Assembly (NCBI RefSeq): GCF_004664715.2
Contig: NC_051067.1
Span: 71,352,942 to 71,416,941, forward strand
Source of the DNA: Peromyscus leucopus
Taxonomy: Eukaryota > Chordata > Mammalia > Rodentia > Cricetidae
Direction of reading: 5' to 3'
DNA length: 64,000 bases
Part shown: piece after piece, positions 32,301-39,715 of the stretch
Numbering within the stretch: position 1 is the first letter of the stretch
Layout: every line of letters starts with the position of its first letter
The notes under the pieces: model-generated
Told to the model about the DNA's origin: nothing
Database searches by the model: none
The model's input: only the letters and a program-made list of their open reading frames with translations
Made by a program: the position numbers and the translations under genes

Positions 32301-34122
32301 CACTTTAAATAGCACATGTGAAAAGATTTTTAAAACCCTGCCTCCTCCCATTTTTATAAAAACTACCTGTCTTGTGCCTGACATATTTATGAGGCACCAG
32401 TGAAAGCAAGACCAGCTTTAACTAAAAACCCCATTTTTGAAATATATTTTTTTACATTAGGTGGCCTTTTTGGCCTTCTAATGAAAACTTTTTTTTTGAG
32501 ACAGGGTCAGGATCTCACTATGTAGCCTTGGCTGATCTGGAACTTGCTAGGGAGATGAGGCTGGTCTCAAACTCAGAGACCCACCTGTATCTACCTCCTG
32601 AAGGTAGGAGTAAAAGTGTGTGCTACCACACTCAGCTAAAATTCTGTCTTCTTTTTAGTTTTTAATTATGTGTATATGTTTGTGTCTGTGTACATGAGTG
32701 TGTGGGGGAAGAACACTCTTTAAAAGAATGTCTCAGGTGGTGTGTGTTCTGTTTAATTATAAACAAAGACACTACTAAAGAAAATATATCTCTGTTTTGC
32801 CCACCCTAACTTGTACATTGCAGAAGAAATGATGACTTTTAAAAGGATTTTTTTATGTTTATTTTATGTGTATTGGTGTTTTGCCCGTATGTGTGACTGT
32901 GTACCATTTGTGTGCCTGGTGCACTCAGAAGCCTGGAACAGGAGCTATAACTGGGCATTGAACCCAGGTAGTCTGGAAAAGCATCAAGTGTCTTAAACCA
33001 CTGAGCCATCTCTCTAGCTCTGAAATTATGACTTTCTAAGTAGACATAAAGACAACTAACAAGGGACAAGGCCCCAACACTAACTTTTTTTTTTTAAATA
33101 GAAAACATTTTCTGAGGCTTAATCACTTTTAGTAAATGTTTTGGAAATTTTTAAATAATTTCCTAGGTTTTTAAATCCATTTCTACATTAGAATAACTAC
33201 TAGATTTTATTTGGCTTTTTATGTAAATGAAAAGTCTTTCCATAGTATATCACTGTTCATATATTTAATACTTTATACTAAATATTGTATAAGATGATCG
33301 ATTTAGAAGTCTAGAAGTGAGCCGGCGGTGGTGGCGCACGCCTTTAATCCCAGCACTCAGGAGGCAGAGCCAGGTGGATCTCTGTGAGTTCGAGGCCAGC
33401 CTGGGCTACCAAGTGAGTTCCAGGAAAGGCGCAAAGCTACACAGAGAAACCCTGTCTCGAAAAACCAAAAAAAAAAAAAAAAAAAAGAAGTCTAGAAGTG
33501 TAAATGTATGGTACTATATCTGCCCAGGAACCAATGAAGATGGTTAATTTTCTATTTTATATAAAATGAGTATTTACAAACCATTTTCAACATAAATTAT
33601 GACTGGCTCTGACCAAGCTATTTTTAAGACATGATTTCTAAGGCAACTGGAATTCAGAAATTGATTCCAATAATAGGTTGTATGGTGTAAATACAAAAGA
33701 CATTTATCAGCAATGTTCCTATGTGGAGTTCCACCCATGATTATCTATATTAAGACATTTTACATATGTTTATGTGTGCACACACATGTGCACACACATG
33801 TGCACATACATATGTGCACACACACATTTATGTATGTGCACATGTACCACAGCATGCATGTGAAGGTCAGACCTGATGGTTTGGTTCTCATTTCTGCTAT
33901 GTGGGCTCCAGAGATGAATTCAGCAAGCGCTCGTACTGCTTGAGCTGTCTCACCAGCCCCATAAGTTGTCTCGGTAAGCTCTGTATACAGACTCTTTGGC
34001 GCCTACTGTATGAAACATGTCCATATATCTGATAGCAGGCTTTCTTTTCCAGGTACTATTCCCCTGGATACTCAGATACGCTTCTGCAGAGGGTGGACAG
34101 CTATCAGCCGCCTACAAACTGA
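12933..34122 (+). CDS. SPAG6: SPAG6 (sperm-associated antigen 6), 3' seven coding exons, partial at 5' end
   Basis: SPAG6 is the mammalian relative of Chlamydomonas PF16. It is an armadillo-repeat protein of the central-pair apparatus of motile cilia and sperm flagella, and a scaffold rather than an enzyme. The joined CDS is 12933-13138, 14000-14173, 15305-15457, 17854-18045, 24278-24394, 27908-28053 and 34053-34122. It gives 352 residues then TGA. Counted from the end of a 509-aa protein these are residues 158-509, so 157 N-terminal residues (probably four exons) lie upstream. The protein is a run of about 42-residue armadillo repeats, each opening with a motif like ELSQAVVDAG or ELAQTVVDVG and closing with KHSP or KHTP. 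All introns are GT-AG and no exon carries a stop or frameshift, so the gene looks functional. Rodents have two paralogues, Spag6 and Spag6l, which I cannot separate from this sequence alone. The promoter is not in the window. Confidence 0.95.
14000..14173 (+). CDS. SPAG6: SPAG6 coding exon B (probably exon 6), residues 227-284
   Basis: This 174-bp exon (58 codons, phase 0 at both ends) starts after the acceptor gcttatcag and ends before gtaaag. It completes the armadillo repeat begun in the previous exon (HQVLSALSHIAKHSV), encodes a whole further repeat (DLAEMVVEAE to AKHTP), and stops on the first residue of the next repeat. Being symmetric, it could be skipped without breaking the frame. 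A poly-G run lies 25 bp past the donor. Confidence 0.95.
14330..14501 (-). mobile_element. MER5-like nonautonomous hAT (Charlie) DNA transposon remnant
   Basis: Read in reverse, CAGTGGTTCTCAAATGGAGG, then GATTTTGTACCC and CAAGTGGGCAGAGCCCAGG, resembles the conserved MER5 family. The terminal CAGTGGTTCTCAA is the hallmark inverted repeat. It is an old mammalian element. Confidence 0.7.
15305..15457 (+). CDS. SPAG6: SPAG6 coding exon C (probably exon 7), residues 285-335
   Basis: This 153-bp exon (51 codons, phase 0/0) has a strong pyrimidine-rich acceptor (ccttttcctttcctttcag) and the donor gtcggt. It encodes an armadillo repeat that opens LSQLIVNAGG and includes the helix-rich segment LPGIMMLGYVAAHSE, then the start of the next repeat (NLAMAVIISK). 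The final Lys codon precedes the Gly-Val-Pro at the start of the next exon. Confidence 0.95.
15843..15867 (+). repeat. Poly-C run, 25 nt
   Basis: An uninterrupted C25, unusually long for a genomic homopolymer of C. It would form a G25 strand opposite and may be sequencing-length-variable. Confidence 0.9.
15957..16001 (+). repeat. T-rich (TTTTGG)-like simple repeat
   Basis: Runs of T broken by GTT and GG (GGTTTTGGTTTTGG) in the SPAG6 intron. Confidence 0.8.
16010..17853. other. SPAG6 intron, mostly unique sequence
   Basis: No exon or clear SINE is visible. Around 17200-17300 the words AAATGTCCACATGCCACCTG and GCTGGCTGGATTCAGCCTGT hint at an old hAT-Charlie remnant. Confidence 0.45.
17854..18045 (+). 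CDS. SPAG6: SPAG6 coding exon D (probably exon 8), residues 336-399
   Basis: This 192-bp exon (64 codons, phase 0/0) lies between the acceptor cccactccag and a near-perfect donor gtgagt. It carries GVPQLSACLSEEPEDH, the alanine-rich armadillo helix KAAAAWALGQVGRHTP, and a further repeat start (EHARAVAITD) running to SSEDLQVK. The following intron, 18046-24277, holds nested B1, LTR and L1 insertions. Confidence 0.95.
18780..18961 (+). repeat. B3-type SINE
   Basis: It contains GGCCAGCCGGATGGCTCAGT, GACCTGAGTTCAATCCCCAG and an AAATATATAAATAAATG tail, the tRNA-headed B3/B2 layout. Confidence 0.85.
19191..19374 (+). repeat. B1 SINE with (AAACC)n tail
   Basis: It contains GCTGGGCTTAGTGGCACATG, CCCAGCACTCAGGAGGCAGA and GCTACATAGAGAAACTGCCT. 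It is a diverged copy and has a long ACCAAACC tail. Confidence 0.9.
19377..19873 (-). mobile_element. MaLR-type LTR, inverted, interrupted by a young B1
   Basis: It starts CTTAGTTAGGGTTTCTATTG, the complement of the MaLR LTR end, and continues with CACCATGACCATGGCAACTC. After the B1 it resumes with CTACATCTTGATCTGAAGGC, ACACCAACTCCAACAAAGCC and CCTCCTAATAGTGACACTCC. Confidence 0.75.
19526..19689 (+). repeat. Young B1 SINE nested in the MaLR LTR
   Basis: This full-length B1 starts CCGGACGGTGGCGGTGGCGC and contains the diagnostic GAAAGGCGCAAAGCTACACA and TGTCTCGAAAAACC. A perfect 16-bp duplication AGAGTTCTACATCTTG flanks it at 19510-19525 and 19690-19705. The intact duplication and retained CpGs indicate a recent insertion. 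Confidence 0.95.
20191..20269 (-). repeat. ID/B4-type SINE fragment
   Basis: Inverted ID-like words are present: GTGGTACTGGAGATTAACTC, TGTAAGCACTCAATCACTAA and CTCTCCTGCCC. Confidence 0.65.
20454..20955 (+). mobile_element. Solo LTR of an ERVK-type endogenous retrovirus, 502 bp
   Basis: The element runs from TGTAGCTAGAGTTTTCC to CACCCCACAGCA (TG...CA). It has a perfect 6-bp duplication TACTGG at 20448-20453 and 20956-20961. Inside are GTAAACACAGAGACTTATAT, AACTGTATGGCCATGGCAGG and CCAATCAGATTTTATTTATC (CCAAT boxes), words I know from abundant cricetid LTRs of the mys-related type. No coding remnant is left. Confidence 0.8.
21812..22020 (-). repeat. B2/B3-type SINE inside the L1
   Basis: It contains GTGGAGGCCAGAAGAGGGCA, GAGCCACCATGTGGGTGCTG and AGTGAGCTGTCTCTCCAGCC, in inverted orientation. 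Confidence 0.9.
22162..22403 (-). repeat. B2/B3-type SINE, diverged, inside the L1
   Basis: A T/TG-rich beginning is followed by ATGTGGAGGTCAGAAGCCAG and, at the end, GCTGAGGCATGTCTCCAAGC, a mutated tRNA-derived head in reverse. Confidence 0.7.
22735..22809 (-). repeat. ID/B4-type SINE fragment
   Basis: It contains GGTCTCAGGGCCTTGCACAT, GTTAGGCAAGCC and GATATCTCCAGCCC in inverted orientation. Confidence 0.7.
22860..24128. other. SPAG6 intron, unique sequence
   Basis: No exon or recognisable repeat is seen between the SINE at 22.8 kb and the short fragment at 24.13 kb. The sequence is moderately AT-rich. Confidence 0.45.
24129..24165 (+). repeat. Short SINE-head fragment
   Basis: GGGCTGCAGAGATAGCTCAG matches the start of B2/B3-type SINEs but the body is missing. 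It lies 112 bp before a SPAG6 exon. Its upstream flank resembles the flank of the SINE at 26.03 kb. Confidence 0.55.
24278..24394 (+). CDS. SPAG6: SPAG6 coding exon E (probably exon 9), residues 400-438
   Basis: This 117-bp exon (39 codons, phase 0/0) starts after gtctcaacag and ends before the strong donor gtaaga. It encodes SKKAIKNIIQRCTYLPALEP and continues to the Lys of QFSK. It contributes the last armadillo-type helices and a linker toward the C-terminal region. This part of SPAG6 is well conserved in the family. Confidence 0.95.
24850..25740 (-). mobile_element. Probable ERV LTR remnant, inverted (tentative)
   Basis: The segment is strongly pyrimidine-rich (25050-25350). It has TTTATT at 25068 (AATAAA on the minus strand), short repeated words TCTCATGCC/TTCTGCCTC and a GC-rich start with CCCCTTGACAGTCCCC. 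This resembles an inverted IAP-like LTR plus flank. I could not find clean TG...CA ends with a matching duplication, so limits and family are uncertain. Confidence 0.4.
26032..26250 (+). repeat. B2-type SINE
   Basis: It has the head AGGGGCTAGGGATGGCTCAG, middle GGCTTCGATTCCCAGTACCC and tail AAAAAATAAATTATT. Confidence 0.85.
26259..26390 (+). repeat. B1 SINE fragment with A35 tail
   Basis: TTGAGGCAGAGGCAGGTGGT begins within the B1 body and CCAGAGCTTTAAAGTGAGAC precedes 35 consecutive As. The first third of B1 is missing. Confidence 0.75.
26783..26926 (+). repeat. B3-type SINE
   Basis: It contains CATCAGGTAAAGGTGCTTCA and CAAGTGGTCTTCTGACTTCC, ending in CACCACACAAATCAA. Confidence 0.7.
26928..27112 (+). 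repeat. B3-type SINE, tandem neighbour of the previous one
   Basis: The head GGGGCTGGTGAGCTGTCTCG begins directly after the preceding copy. Also present are TTGACCTGAGTTCAATCCCT and a (AAAC)n tail. Confidence 0.8.
27312..27427 (-). repeat. B1-like SINE, diverged
   Basis: It contains AAACAGGGTATCATTGTATA, CTGAGATACAGGTGTATGCC and CCACCATACCC in reverse. An ID-like fragment precedes it at about 27250-27300. Confidence 0.6.
27908..28053 (+). CDS. SPAG6: SPAG6 coding exon F (probably exon 10), residues 439-486 plus split codon 487
   Basis: This 146-bp exon starts after tttcttttccag. It ends with the first two bases of an Arg codon (AG), followed by donor gtgggg, so the next intron is phase 2. 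It encodes VLPHDSKARRLFVTSGGLKK, then a helical segment ending in NSCYPEEIV. The donor is weaker than those of the other exons but is a valid GT. The Arg codon is completed by the first G of the last exon. Confidence 0.95.
28247..28520 (+). repeat. Long B2/B3-related SINE with a G-rich insert
   Basis: It opens GGGGCTGGGGAGATGGCTCG, has GGAAGCTCGCAGGCTAGACA and TTCACTGAGAGATGTTGTCC in its second half, and ends in ACATACATGTGCATACATGC. The same long form recurs at 50.4, 58.2 and 62.1 kb. The middle carries a potential G-quadruplex (28336-28362). Confidence 0.65.
28336..28362 (+). other. Potential G-quadruplex motif
   Basis: Four G runs of 5, 5, 7 and 7 are separated by single Ts, an ideal parallel-quadruplex pattern. 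It sits about 280 bp after a SPAG6 splice donor on the coding strand, within a SINE. Confidence 0.75.
28555..28672 (-). repeat. Degenerate B1-like SINE
   Basis: GAGATGATCTTGCTGTATAG and TGCCTCCCAAGTGACTGGAG suggest an eroded inverted B1. Confidence 0.5.
28871..29019 (-). repeat. B1 SINE
   Basis: It contains TTCGAGACAGGGTTTCTCTG, TGCCTCTGCCTCCCGAGTAT and TTAAAGGTGTGCACCAGCAG in inverted orientation. Confidence 0.9.
29117..29268 (-). repeat. B1 SINE
   Basis: A (TTTTC)n/(TTTG)n tail comes first, then TTTGAGACAGAGTCTTACTA and CTCCCAAGTGCTAGAATTAC. Confidence 0.88.
29298..29448 (-). repeat. B2/B3-type SINE
   Basis: It contains CAGGTTCCCACTTGGGTCCT, CTGCAAGAGCAGTATGTGCT and CTTAACCACCGAGACGTCTC, a reversed tRNA-derived head. 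Confidence 0.88.
30034..30182 (-). repeat. B1 SINE
   Basis: It contains TTTTGAGACAGGATTTCTCT, TGTAGACCAGGCTGGCCTTA and GTGCTGGGATTAAAGGCATT. Confidence 0.92.
30314..30529 (+). repeat. B1 SINE with long (AAAC)n tail and perfect target-site duplication
   Basis: It contains GCTGGGCAGTGGTGGCACAT and ends in a long A/C tail. A perfect 16-bp duplication AACACTGTGAAAATAG flanks it at 30298-30313 and 30530-30545. Several CpGs have already decayed to TG/CA (for example GGAATGGCACAAAGG), so it is somewhat older than the copies at 19.5, 33.3 and 60.0 kb. Confidence 0.93.
30560..32480. other. SPAG6 intron, mostly unique sequence
   Basis: About 1.9 kb shows no recognisable repeat or exon. It is AT-rich with several TTTAAAT-like blocks. 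I see nothing coding. Confidence 0.45.
32488..32637 (-). repeat. B1 SINE, diverged
   Basis: It contains TTTGAGACAGGGTCAGGATC, GGCTGGTCTCAAACTCAGAG and TGTGCTACCACACTCAGC. Confidence 0.82.
32842..33020 (-). repeat. B2/B3-type SINE
   Basis: It contains TTTATTTTATGTGTATTGGT, GTGTGCCTGGTGCACTCAGA and CACTGAGCCATCTCTCTAGC. Confidence 0.9.
33320..33485 (+). repeat. Young B1 SINE with perfect target-site duplication
   Basis: Full length, it starts GCCGGCGGTGGTGGCGCACG, contains the diagnostic GAAAGGCGCAAAGCTACACA and ends in a pure A tail. The 15-bp duplication AGAAGTCTAGAAGTG is perfect (33305-33319 and 33486-33500). It lies 570 bp before the last SPAG6 exon. Confidence 0.95.
33765..33960 (-). 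repeat. B2/B3-type SINE with expanded TGTGCACACACA region
   Basis: The end GAGCTGTCTCACCAGCCCC is the reversed head. The start is a CA/TG-rich imperfect repeat (ACACACATGTGCACACACATG). It ends 90 bp before the last SPAG6 exon. Confidence 0.8.
34053..34122 (+). CDS. SPAG6: SPAG6 terminal coding exon (probably exon 11), end of residue 487 to residue 509 and stop
   Basis: This exon is entered after gctttcttttccag with G, which completes Arg487. It encodes YYSPGYSDTLLQRVDSYQ followed by Pro-Pro-Thr-Asn and TGA at 34120-34122. The last four residues are the part I would expect to vary most between paralogues and species. The exon continues as 3'UTR to about 34370. The intron before it is about 6 kb and crowded with SINEs, one ending only 90 bp upstream of the acceptor. 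Confidence 0.93.
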
Positions 34123-34350
34123 ACAAAGTCTATTTTTATACTCGGAGTCACAGAAGAGTGTGCACAGCAGTTGTTAAAGTGCTTTCTAAAACGTTTGAAC
34201 TAAGTACATCTCAGTTTTTGTTCAATGTGAAATATCTTAATGTTTTCTATATTTATGCAATTCTTTAGAAATTATTAGCTGCAATGTATGAAAGACTAGT
34301 CATAATTATTTGCATGCATAGAGATATGCATAAAGGAAGATTTAAGAGGA

Positions 34351-34356
34351 AATAAA
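34351..34356 (+). terminator. Candidate SPAG6 polyadenylation signal AATAAA
   Basis: The first canonical AATAAA lies 229 bp past the SPAG6 stop codon and is followed by a GT- and T-rich stretch (34357-34385). This is the expected layout for the 3' end of the mRNA. Further AATAAA hexamers about 150 bp downstream sit inside a short L1 insertion and could act as alternative sites. Confidence 0.6.
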
Positions 34357-34458
34357 GGGTTTTAAGGTACTTATTTTTCTATAAAACACATAAACACAAC
34401 ACAGCACACACATCCTTATGACTAGATATAAATGAGACATGCTGTTTGAAAACCCTTA

Positions 34459-34564
34459 GTTAATATGTGGTTGATATGTAAAACGAATAGAAAATCTCTT
34501 AATAAAAAAGAAGAAATAAATAAAAAATATATGATGCATTATTTGGATTAAAAAAAGAAAGAAA
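34459..34564 (+). mobile_element. Extremely 5'-truncated L1 insertion next to the SPAG6 3' end
   Basis: About 106 bp contain only the last part of an L1 3'UTR (TGGTTGATATGTAAAACGAA, TAGAAAATCTCTTAATAAAA) and an A-rich tail. It is flanked by an 11-bp duplication GAAAACCCTTA at 34448-34458 and 34565-34575. The same L1 end is seen in the longer copy at 51.4-51.8 kb. It brings extra AATAAA hexamers just past the gene. Confidence 0.8.
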
Positions 34565-35207
34565 GAAAACCCTTAATTATATCCTTGTGGGGTTGGGTAA
34601 GGAAAACTGACCTGTCAGTTATACAGAATATAGGGAGGGAGTATGGAAAGAGGAAAATGTGGCAGAAATGTAGGACCCTTAAAACCACATGGCTATTTAA
34701 GTGCATTGAATTAACACAAGAGATCTACAGACAGCCTCTCTGGTTTCCTAAGGATTTAGGAAAGTCCTCTTTTATTACAAATTTTAAAACTCTTTTCTTC
34801 TCACCCTACATGAAGTGTTCCTTACCTTCCATGTACTCTGACGCTCAAACTCTCCATTCTCACTGAGAGGTCTTATCGTGATTCCCATTCAAGGTTGCAG
34901 GCATGGAAAACATGTCTTCAGGATTCCCTTGTCCCAGGTTCACCTTCCCAACATATTTTCAGAATTCACATACTCAGGGATTTAAGGTATAATTTGAGCA
35001 GAATAGCAGCAGACTCAGGCTTAATGCATTTCACTTAAGCTGTAATGGGATCAAAGCAGATTCCAACAAAACATTAAAAATAGCACTGCAATTTTTAAAA
35101 AAATTTTTTCTACTTAGCCAATGCACTTCTGGCCTTAGGAACTTGTGGTTGGATTCAGGAATCTTGGTTGTTATGCCTATGTCTTTGGGTCTAATGGGAT
35201 ATTTCTC

Positions 35208-35433
35208 TTTTTAATTAATTTTATTTCTGTGTATGAGTGTTTTGTTTACATGTATATCTGTGTACCATGTGCATGCCTGGTGCCCACAGAGGCCAGAACA
35301 AGGCTTCAGATCTCCTGGGACTGGAGTTACAGATAACTGTACGCCATCATGTGGGTGCGAGGAATTGAACTAGGGTCCTCTGGAAGAGCAAGCAGCCAGG
35401 GCTCTTAACCACTAAGCCATCTCTCTGTAGCTC
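35208..35433 (-). repeat. B3-type SINE, full length
   Basis: It contains CATGCCTGGTGCCCACAGAG, CTGGGACTGGAGTTACAGAT and CTCTTAACCACTAAGCCATC in reverse. Confidence 0.92.
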
Positions 35434-35963
35434 CTAAAGATATATTTCTTGAGCGCCCTTTCCTGGAGACCTGAAGAACAGAGAGGCACAGGATAGCTCA
35501 GAAAATTCCCAGGCTACAATGGGCCCCATCCTGAAAACCTGGTTTCAAGTTTCCTTCCTAGACCCCTACCCGTTTACACGGAGCACTCTCCTGGGTTTAC
35601 CTCTGTCTTCCTTACCTTCTCCTAGCAAACGGCTTTGTCCTTTGTCGCAGCTTTCAAAGCATCTTCATAACCAGCACCAGACTCCATCTCTTTTCCTTGT
35701 GTTAAACTAGAGTATCTAGTGGTTTCCTTCTTGTGAGCATGCTGAGGACTGAACTCATGGTTGTGTGTGTACAATGCATTCCTGATTTCCTTAACACTTT
35801 CATAGCCCATTTTATCTCCTTACAGCAATTTCTTAGACTCATTGCACAGGGAAATATCACTTTTATTCCCAATTTTTTAGTTTCCCTTTCTCTTTCCTGT
35901 CTATCCAGTTTGTCTTATGAGTCATTTAATGATATGAGGAGATAAAAGTAGCTTTCATCATTC

Positions 35964-36155
35964 TTTTTTTTTTGTGTGTGTGTTTGTTTGTTTGGTTGGT
36001 TGGTTTTTGGTTCTTCAAGATAAGGTTTCTCTGTGTAGCCCTGAGCTGTCCTGGAACTCACTCTGTAGACCAGGGTGGCCTTGAACTCGCAGAGATCTGC
36101 CTGTCTCTGCCTCCTGAGTGCTGGGATTGAAGGCATGTGCCACTACTGCCTGGCT
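35964..36155 (-). repeat. B1 SINE with T/G-rich tail
   Basis: A tail of (TTTG)n and (GGTT)n is followed by CCTGGAACTCACTCTGTAGA and GTGCTGGGATTGAAGGCATG. Confidence 0.92.
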
Positions 36156-36186
36156 TCATCATTAATTAGACTTTTTCAATCATGTG

Positions 36187-36285
36187 TGATAGCTCAGCAC
36201 TGGGGAAGCTATGGTGTCAGGAGTTCAAGTCCGAGACTAGTCTGTGTGACAGAATAAGGCCCCGTCTGAAACAAAAACAACCAAC
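36187..36285 (+). repeat. B1-related 7SL monomer, degenerate
   Basis: AGCTCAGCACTGGGGAAGCT and GACTAGTCTGTGTGACAGAA, with a CCCCGTCTGAAACAAAAAC tail, fit an old proto-B1 monomer. Confidence 0.55.
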
Positions 36286-36545
36286 AAAACCACGACAGCA
36301 GTTTTTCTTAGATGACCACGATGGTGGTAACAAAAATCAATTTACCTTGGTTAAAATAGCTTTAGATTTTAGAATGGTGAATCCCCTCTTGCTTCTTCCT
36401 GTTACCATTACACTTTGTAGTTGACACTGTTCACTTTCTATGTCATTTTATCTTTATCAAAGACTACTACGCTAAGAATAAAATAATACCGTTCTGCTAG
36501 ATGTTTCTAATTTGATCAGATGGGATTAGGAAATTTTAAGTTATG

Positions 36546-36707
36546 TTTCTTTTTTTGTTTGTTTTGTTTGAGGCAGGGTCTGTCTTTCATGTACCACTGG
36601 CTGTCCTGGAACTCACAATGTAGACCAGGCTGGCCTCCAACTCTGAGAGGTCTGCTCGCCTCTGCCTTTGAAATACTGGCTTTAAGGGGTATGCCACCAC
36701 ACCCCCC
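36546..36707 (-). repeat. B1 SINE, diverged
   Basis: It contains TTTGAGGCAGGGTCTGTCTT, CCTGGAACTCACAATGTAGA and ATGCCACCACACCCCC. Confidence 0.88.
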
Positions 36708-37353
36708 TGTACAAAATGTTTCTTTAGAAGACACTTTAAGCAACATTAAACTTTTTTAAATATTGCATTAAAAATCCTTTTATGTGTTAAAGCAAACATA
36801 ATGTCTGTCATTGACGATATTCTCTGGTCTCTTCACTCCCAGTTTGAGTTTTGTTGGTACCAATTGTCTCTGCAGACTAACCTCTCTCCCAGTCCCCTGC
36901 AGGTTATTCAGATTTTAACTTTTTATATGGATTCCTCATGTATGAGGGATAACTGCTGTTAGGGCTTTGGGAATAGAGTTGGCCAGACCTTCTTTTTCGT
37001 AGATGAAGCTACTTCACCTGTGTGGGAAGAGATAAAATGAGCAGGACCTTTCTGAAAGGGATCGTGACGCCTGGGCTCTGGTGACTAGCCTGGTGGGGAG
37101 GAAGGGCAATGATACACATTGAGCTTTCTAGAAGATGCTCATGGAAACAGCCTATATGACGCAGGTGACAGTGCCGTAACACCTCCATTCTACATAAACT
37201 TGATGTGATCTGTGGGAGATCTGATGGACAAAGTTAGACATGCTGGCCAGCAGTTACACAGTGTCTCCCAGTCCTCATTCTTAAGTAAGTGGGGGTTAAG
37301 CCCAATGATTTGTAATAAAGCAAAGCTACACTTCCTGCCCTCATGGAGTTTTC

Positions 37354-37355
<2 letters not shown>

Positions 37356-37401
<46 letters not shown>
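37356..37401 (+). repeat. (AC)n microsatellite
   Basis: About 22 perfect CA units, intergenic, without an adjoining SINE. Confidence 0.97.
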
Positions 37402-37404
<3 letters not shown>

Positions 37405-37409
37405 CTTCC

Positions 37410-39500
37410 AGATAGAGCAAAACAGCCACGAGCCGCTGAGCATGGAGCAGTCATATTTAATTCAGCATGCGAAACCAAATGACAACTTCATATTCATAGG
37501 ACATCGGCCTGTTTTTCTAACCTTTCTTCTCAACGAAAACCCCTTCTCTTAAAGAATGAAAGCTTTACTTGCTGCTAGAAATAAAGCCCTGCCCAACAGT
37601 CAGCCTGGCCTTAAATCCCGAAGGCCATCCCCAAGAAGTCAGGTTTAGAAACTGACCCTGAAAGGACGAGGAAATTTCTGTAACCATCCCTTTAAGATAG
37701 GTGCTAGCAAACGTTGGGGCTTATTTGGCCATCAAATTTGACATTTAGAAAACTTAATTTGTAGTTACTTTTTAGAGATTGATGGGATCAAGTGACAAGT
37801 CTGTATCTATAACTGTTGTATTTACCAATTGCTTCAAAGCCTTTTTCCCATGAGTTTTAAAATTAGATTTTGGTAAAATATGAACATCATTTTGTTTTTC
37901 ATAAGTCCTGGAGGCTCTACAGTCAGATCCTAATCGGAGGAACTGCTTTAAAGAACGCAGAGCTTTGCCTGTAAATGTCAGTTATAGTGTGAAATGGGGG
38001 AGGGAAGCAAAAACATTCCAGATCGCAGAACCCAGGGAAGACGCCATTAAGAAGTTAGCCCAACTTCAGATGGCTTCCTAAGCCTTGTACAGTTAGGAAA
38101 AAATTAAGGAAAATGTATCCATGTTATTCAAGAATTTTAAAATAAAGTTCCCAGAGACACAGCAGTTTCTTTGTTTAACAGAGCAGAGTTTTTACTATTT
38201 ACCTAAAATGGGTTTAGGGGAAAGTATTTCCTCAGTAATTAATTTAGTGATCAGTACAAAAATATGTATTTCTGAGGTCCTTTCATTCATGATTGATATT
38301 TTTTTCTATAGTAATTTTAACTGAATGCTGGACCAAGAATATTAATATATCACCATCACAAGATGGTCTGGTATAGATATTTACACATTAACCAAAGCCT
38401 GTCAGTTTGTCCATGCATAGAATTTATTGGCAACACATTCTTAGTAAAAATTTATACTAAAATATAAAATGTATACATTACGGATGTTATATGTTCAAAG
38501 TATGCTGGATATAAAGATGTTCAGCTGCGTGGGAATGATTTCAACCTACATTGAGTTCTCCATTTTACATATTTCTGTGGCATGTACAGTTGTAAACCAT
38601 CCAAGCATTGGTGCTCCCAGTATCTCCAGCACCGCAGTAAGCCTGCAGTGGGTCGAAGGAACACAGGCCGGGCTGAGCCAGGGCTGCTGGACCCTGGCTG
38701 ATTTAGGCTGCGACAACTCTCTCACTACGGTCAGTCAGGTCTCTTCAAGTTCTGAGGCTTTAGTTTTTGGAAATAGTGTCGTGTAGAAGGGACTACAGAG
38801 TTTTAAGGAGACCAAGGTCCACAAGAATCTCCAAACTACTATGAGCTGAGTGAGGCCATGGGCTGGTTACCGTCAGCACTCCCCGGATACAATTCTGAGG
38901 ATTAAACAAGGCTGAAAACGCACAGGACTCGGCAGGACAGTAAGCAGTGCCACCATTGGTCTACATATCTTTGTGTGAGTGGAAAAGGGTGGTCCATTCT
39001 CAAGACGTTTGATTTCAATTGGCAGAAATTGGTGGCATAATCTTATTTTGTTAAAATAGACACTTGACTGCCATCTGCTGGAAAATTCTCTTTGTAAATA
39101 CGCAAATCTATGATGTCCAATGCGCAGACCATGACACCCAGAAGTACCAGCGCTGCTGTACAGAACATGCTCTGCACCGTTGTGCATGCAAGCACTCCAT
39201 GACTGTCTATTTGCTACTCTTCCAACTTCTGGGAAATGCTGTTTAGAAAAGCACTCCAGGTAACACTGCTGTATAAATCAATTAATTTGAAACATTCAAA
39301 GTTAATCTCTGGATTCAAAGTTCAGAGCACTAAAAACCCTACACCATGGAGCCAGCAGCAAAGTTAATCTCGTAAAAGGAATCAGCATTTTTCTTTTACA
39401 AAGCCTAGAAACATTTGTGCTTACTACTCCCATCATTTCCTACCTCTTTACCAAAAGGAAGATTCCACAGTAAAACCTAGAGGTAGAGTTAGCAGAAATA
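37410..39500. other. Intergenic unique sequence downstream of SPAG6
   Basis: No SINE, LTR or coding exon is recognisable. Open frames here are short and lack family resemblance. Confidence 0.45.
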
Positions 39501-39504
39501 CTGA

Positions 39505-39715
39505 GGGCTGGGCGAGGAGGCAGCAGTCGAAGAGTGCTTGTGACTTCTGCAGAGGACCAGAGTTAGGTTCCCAGCACCCACTTCTGGGACTCAAAACCAC
39601 CTGTAACTCCAGATCCAGGAGATCTGACACCAAATTCTGGCCTCCATAGGTACCCACGTGCACACTCTTGCATGCACACGTGCATACACACACACAAATA
39701 ATAATTCTTAAAAAA
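39505..39715 (+). repeat. B2-type SINE
   Basis: It contains GGGCTGGGCGAGGAGGCAGC, GAGATCTGACACCAAATTCT and a TGCATACACACACACAAATA tail. Confidence 0.82.

Noticed and set aside
37356..37401. CRISPR-like or regular-spaced repeats among the microsatellites
   Set aside because: All regular repeats here are simple dinucleotide to hexanucleotide tracts without spacers. CRISPR arrays are not expected in this genome and none is present.
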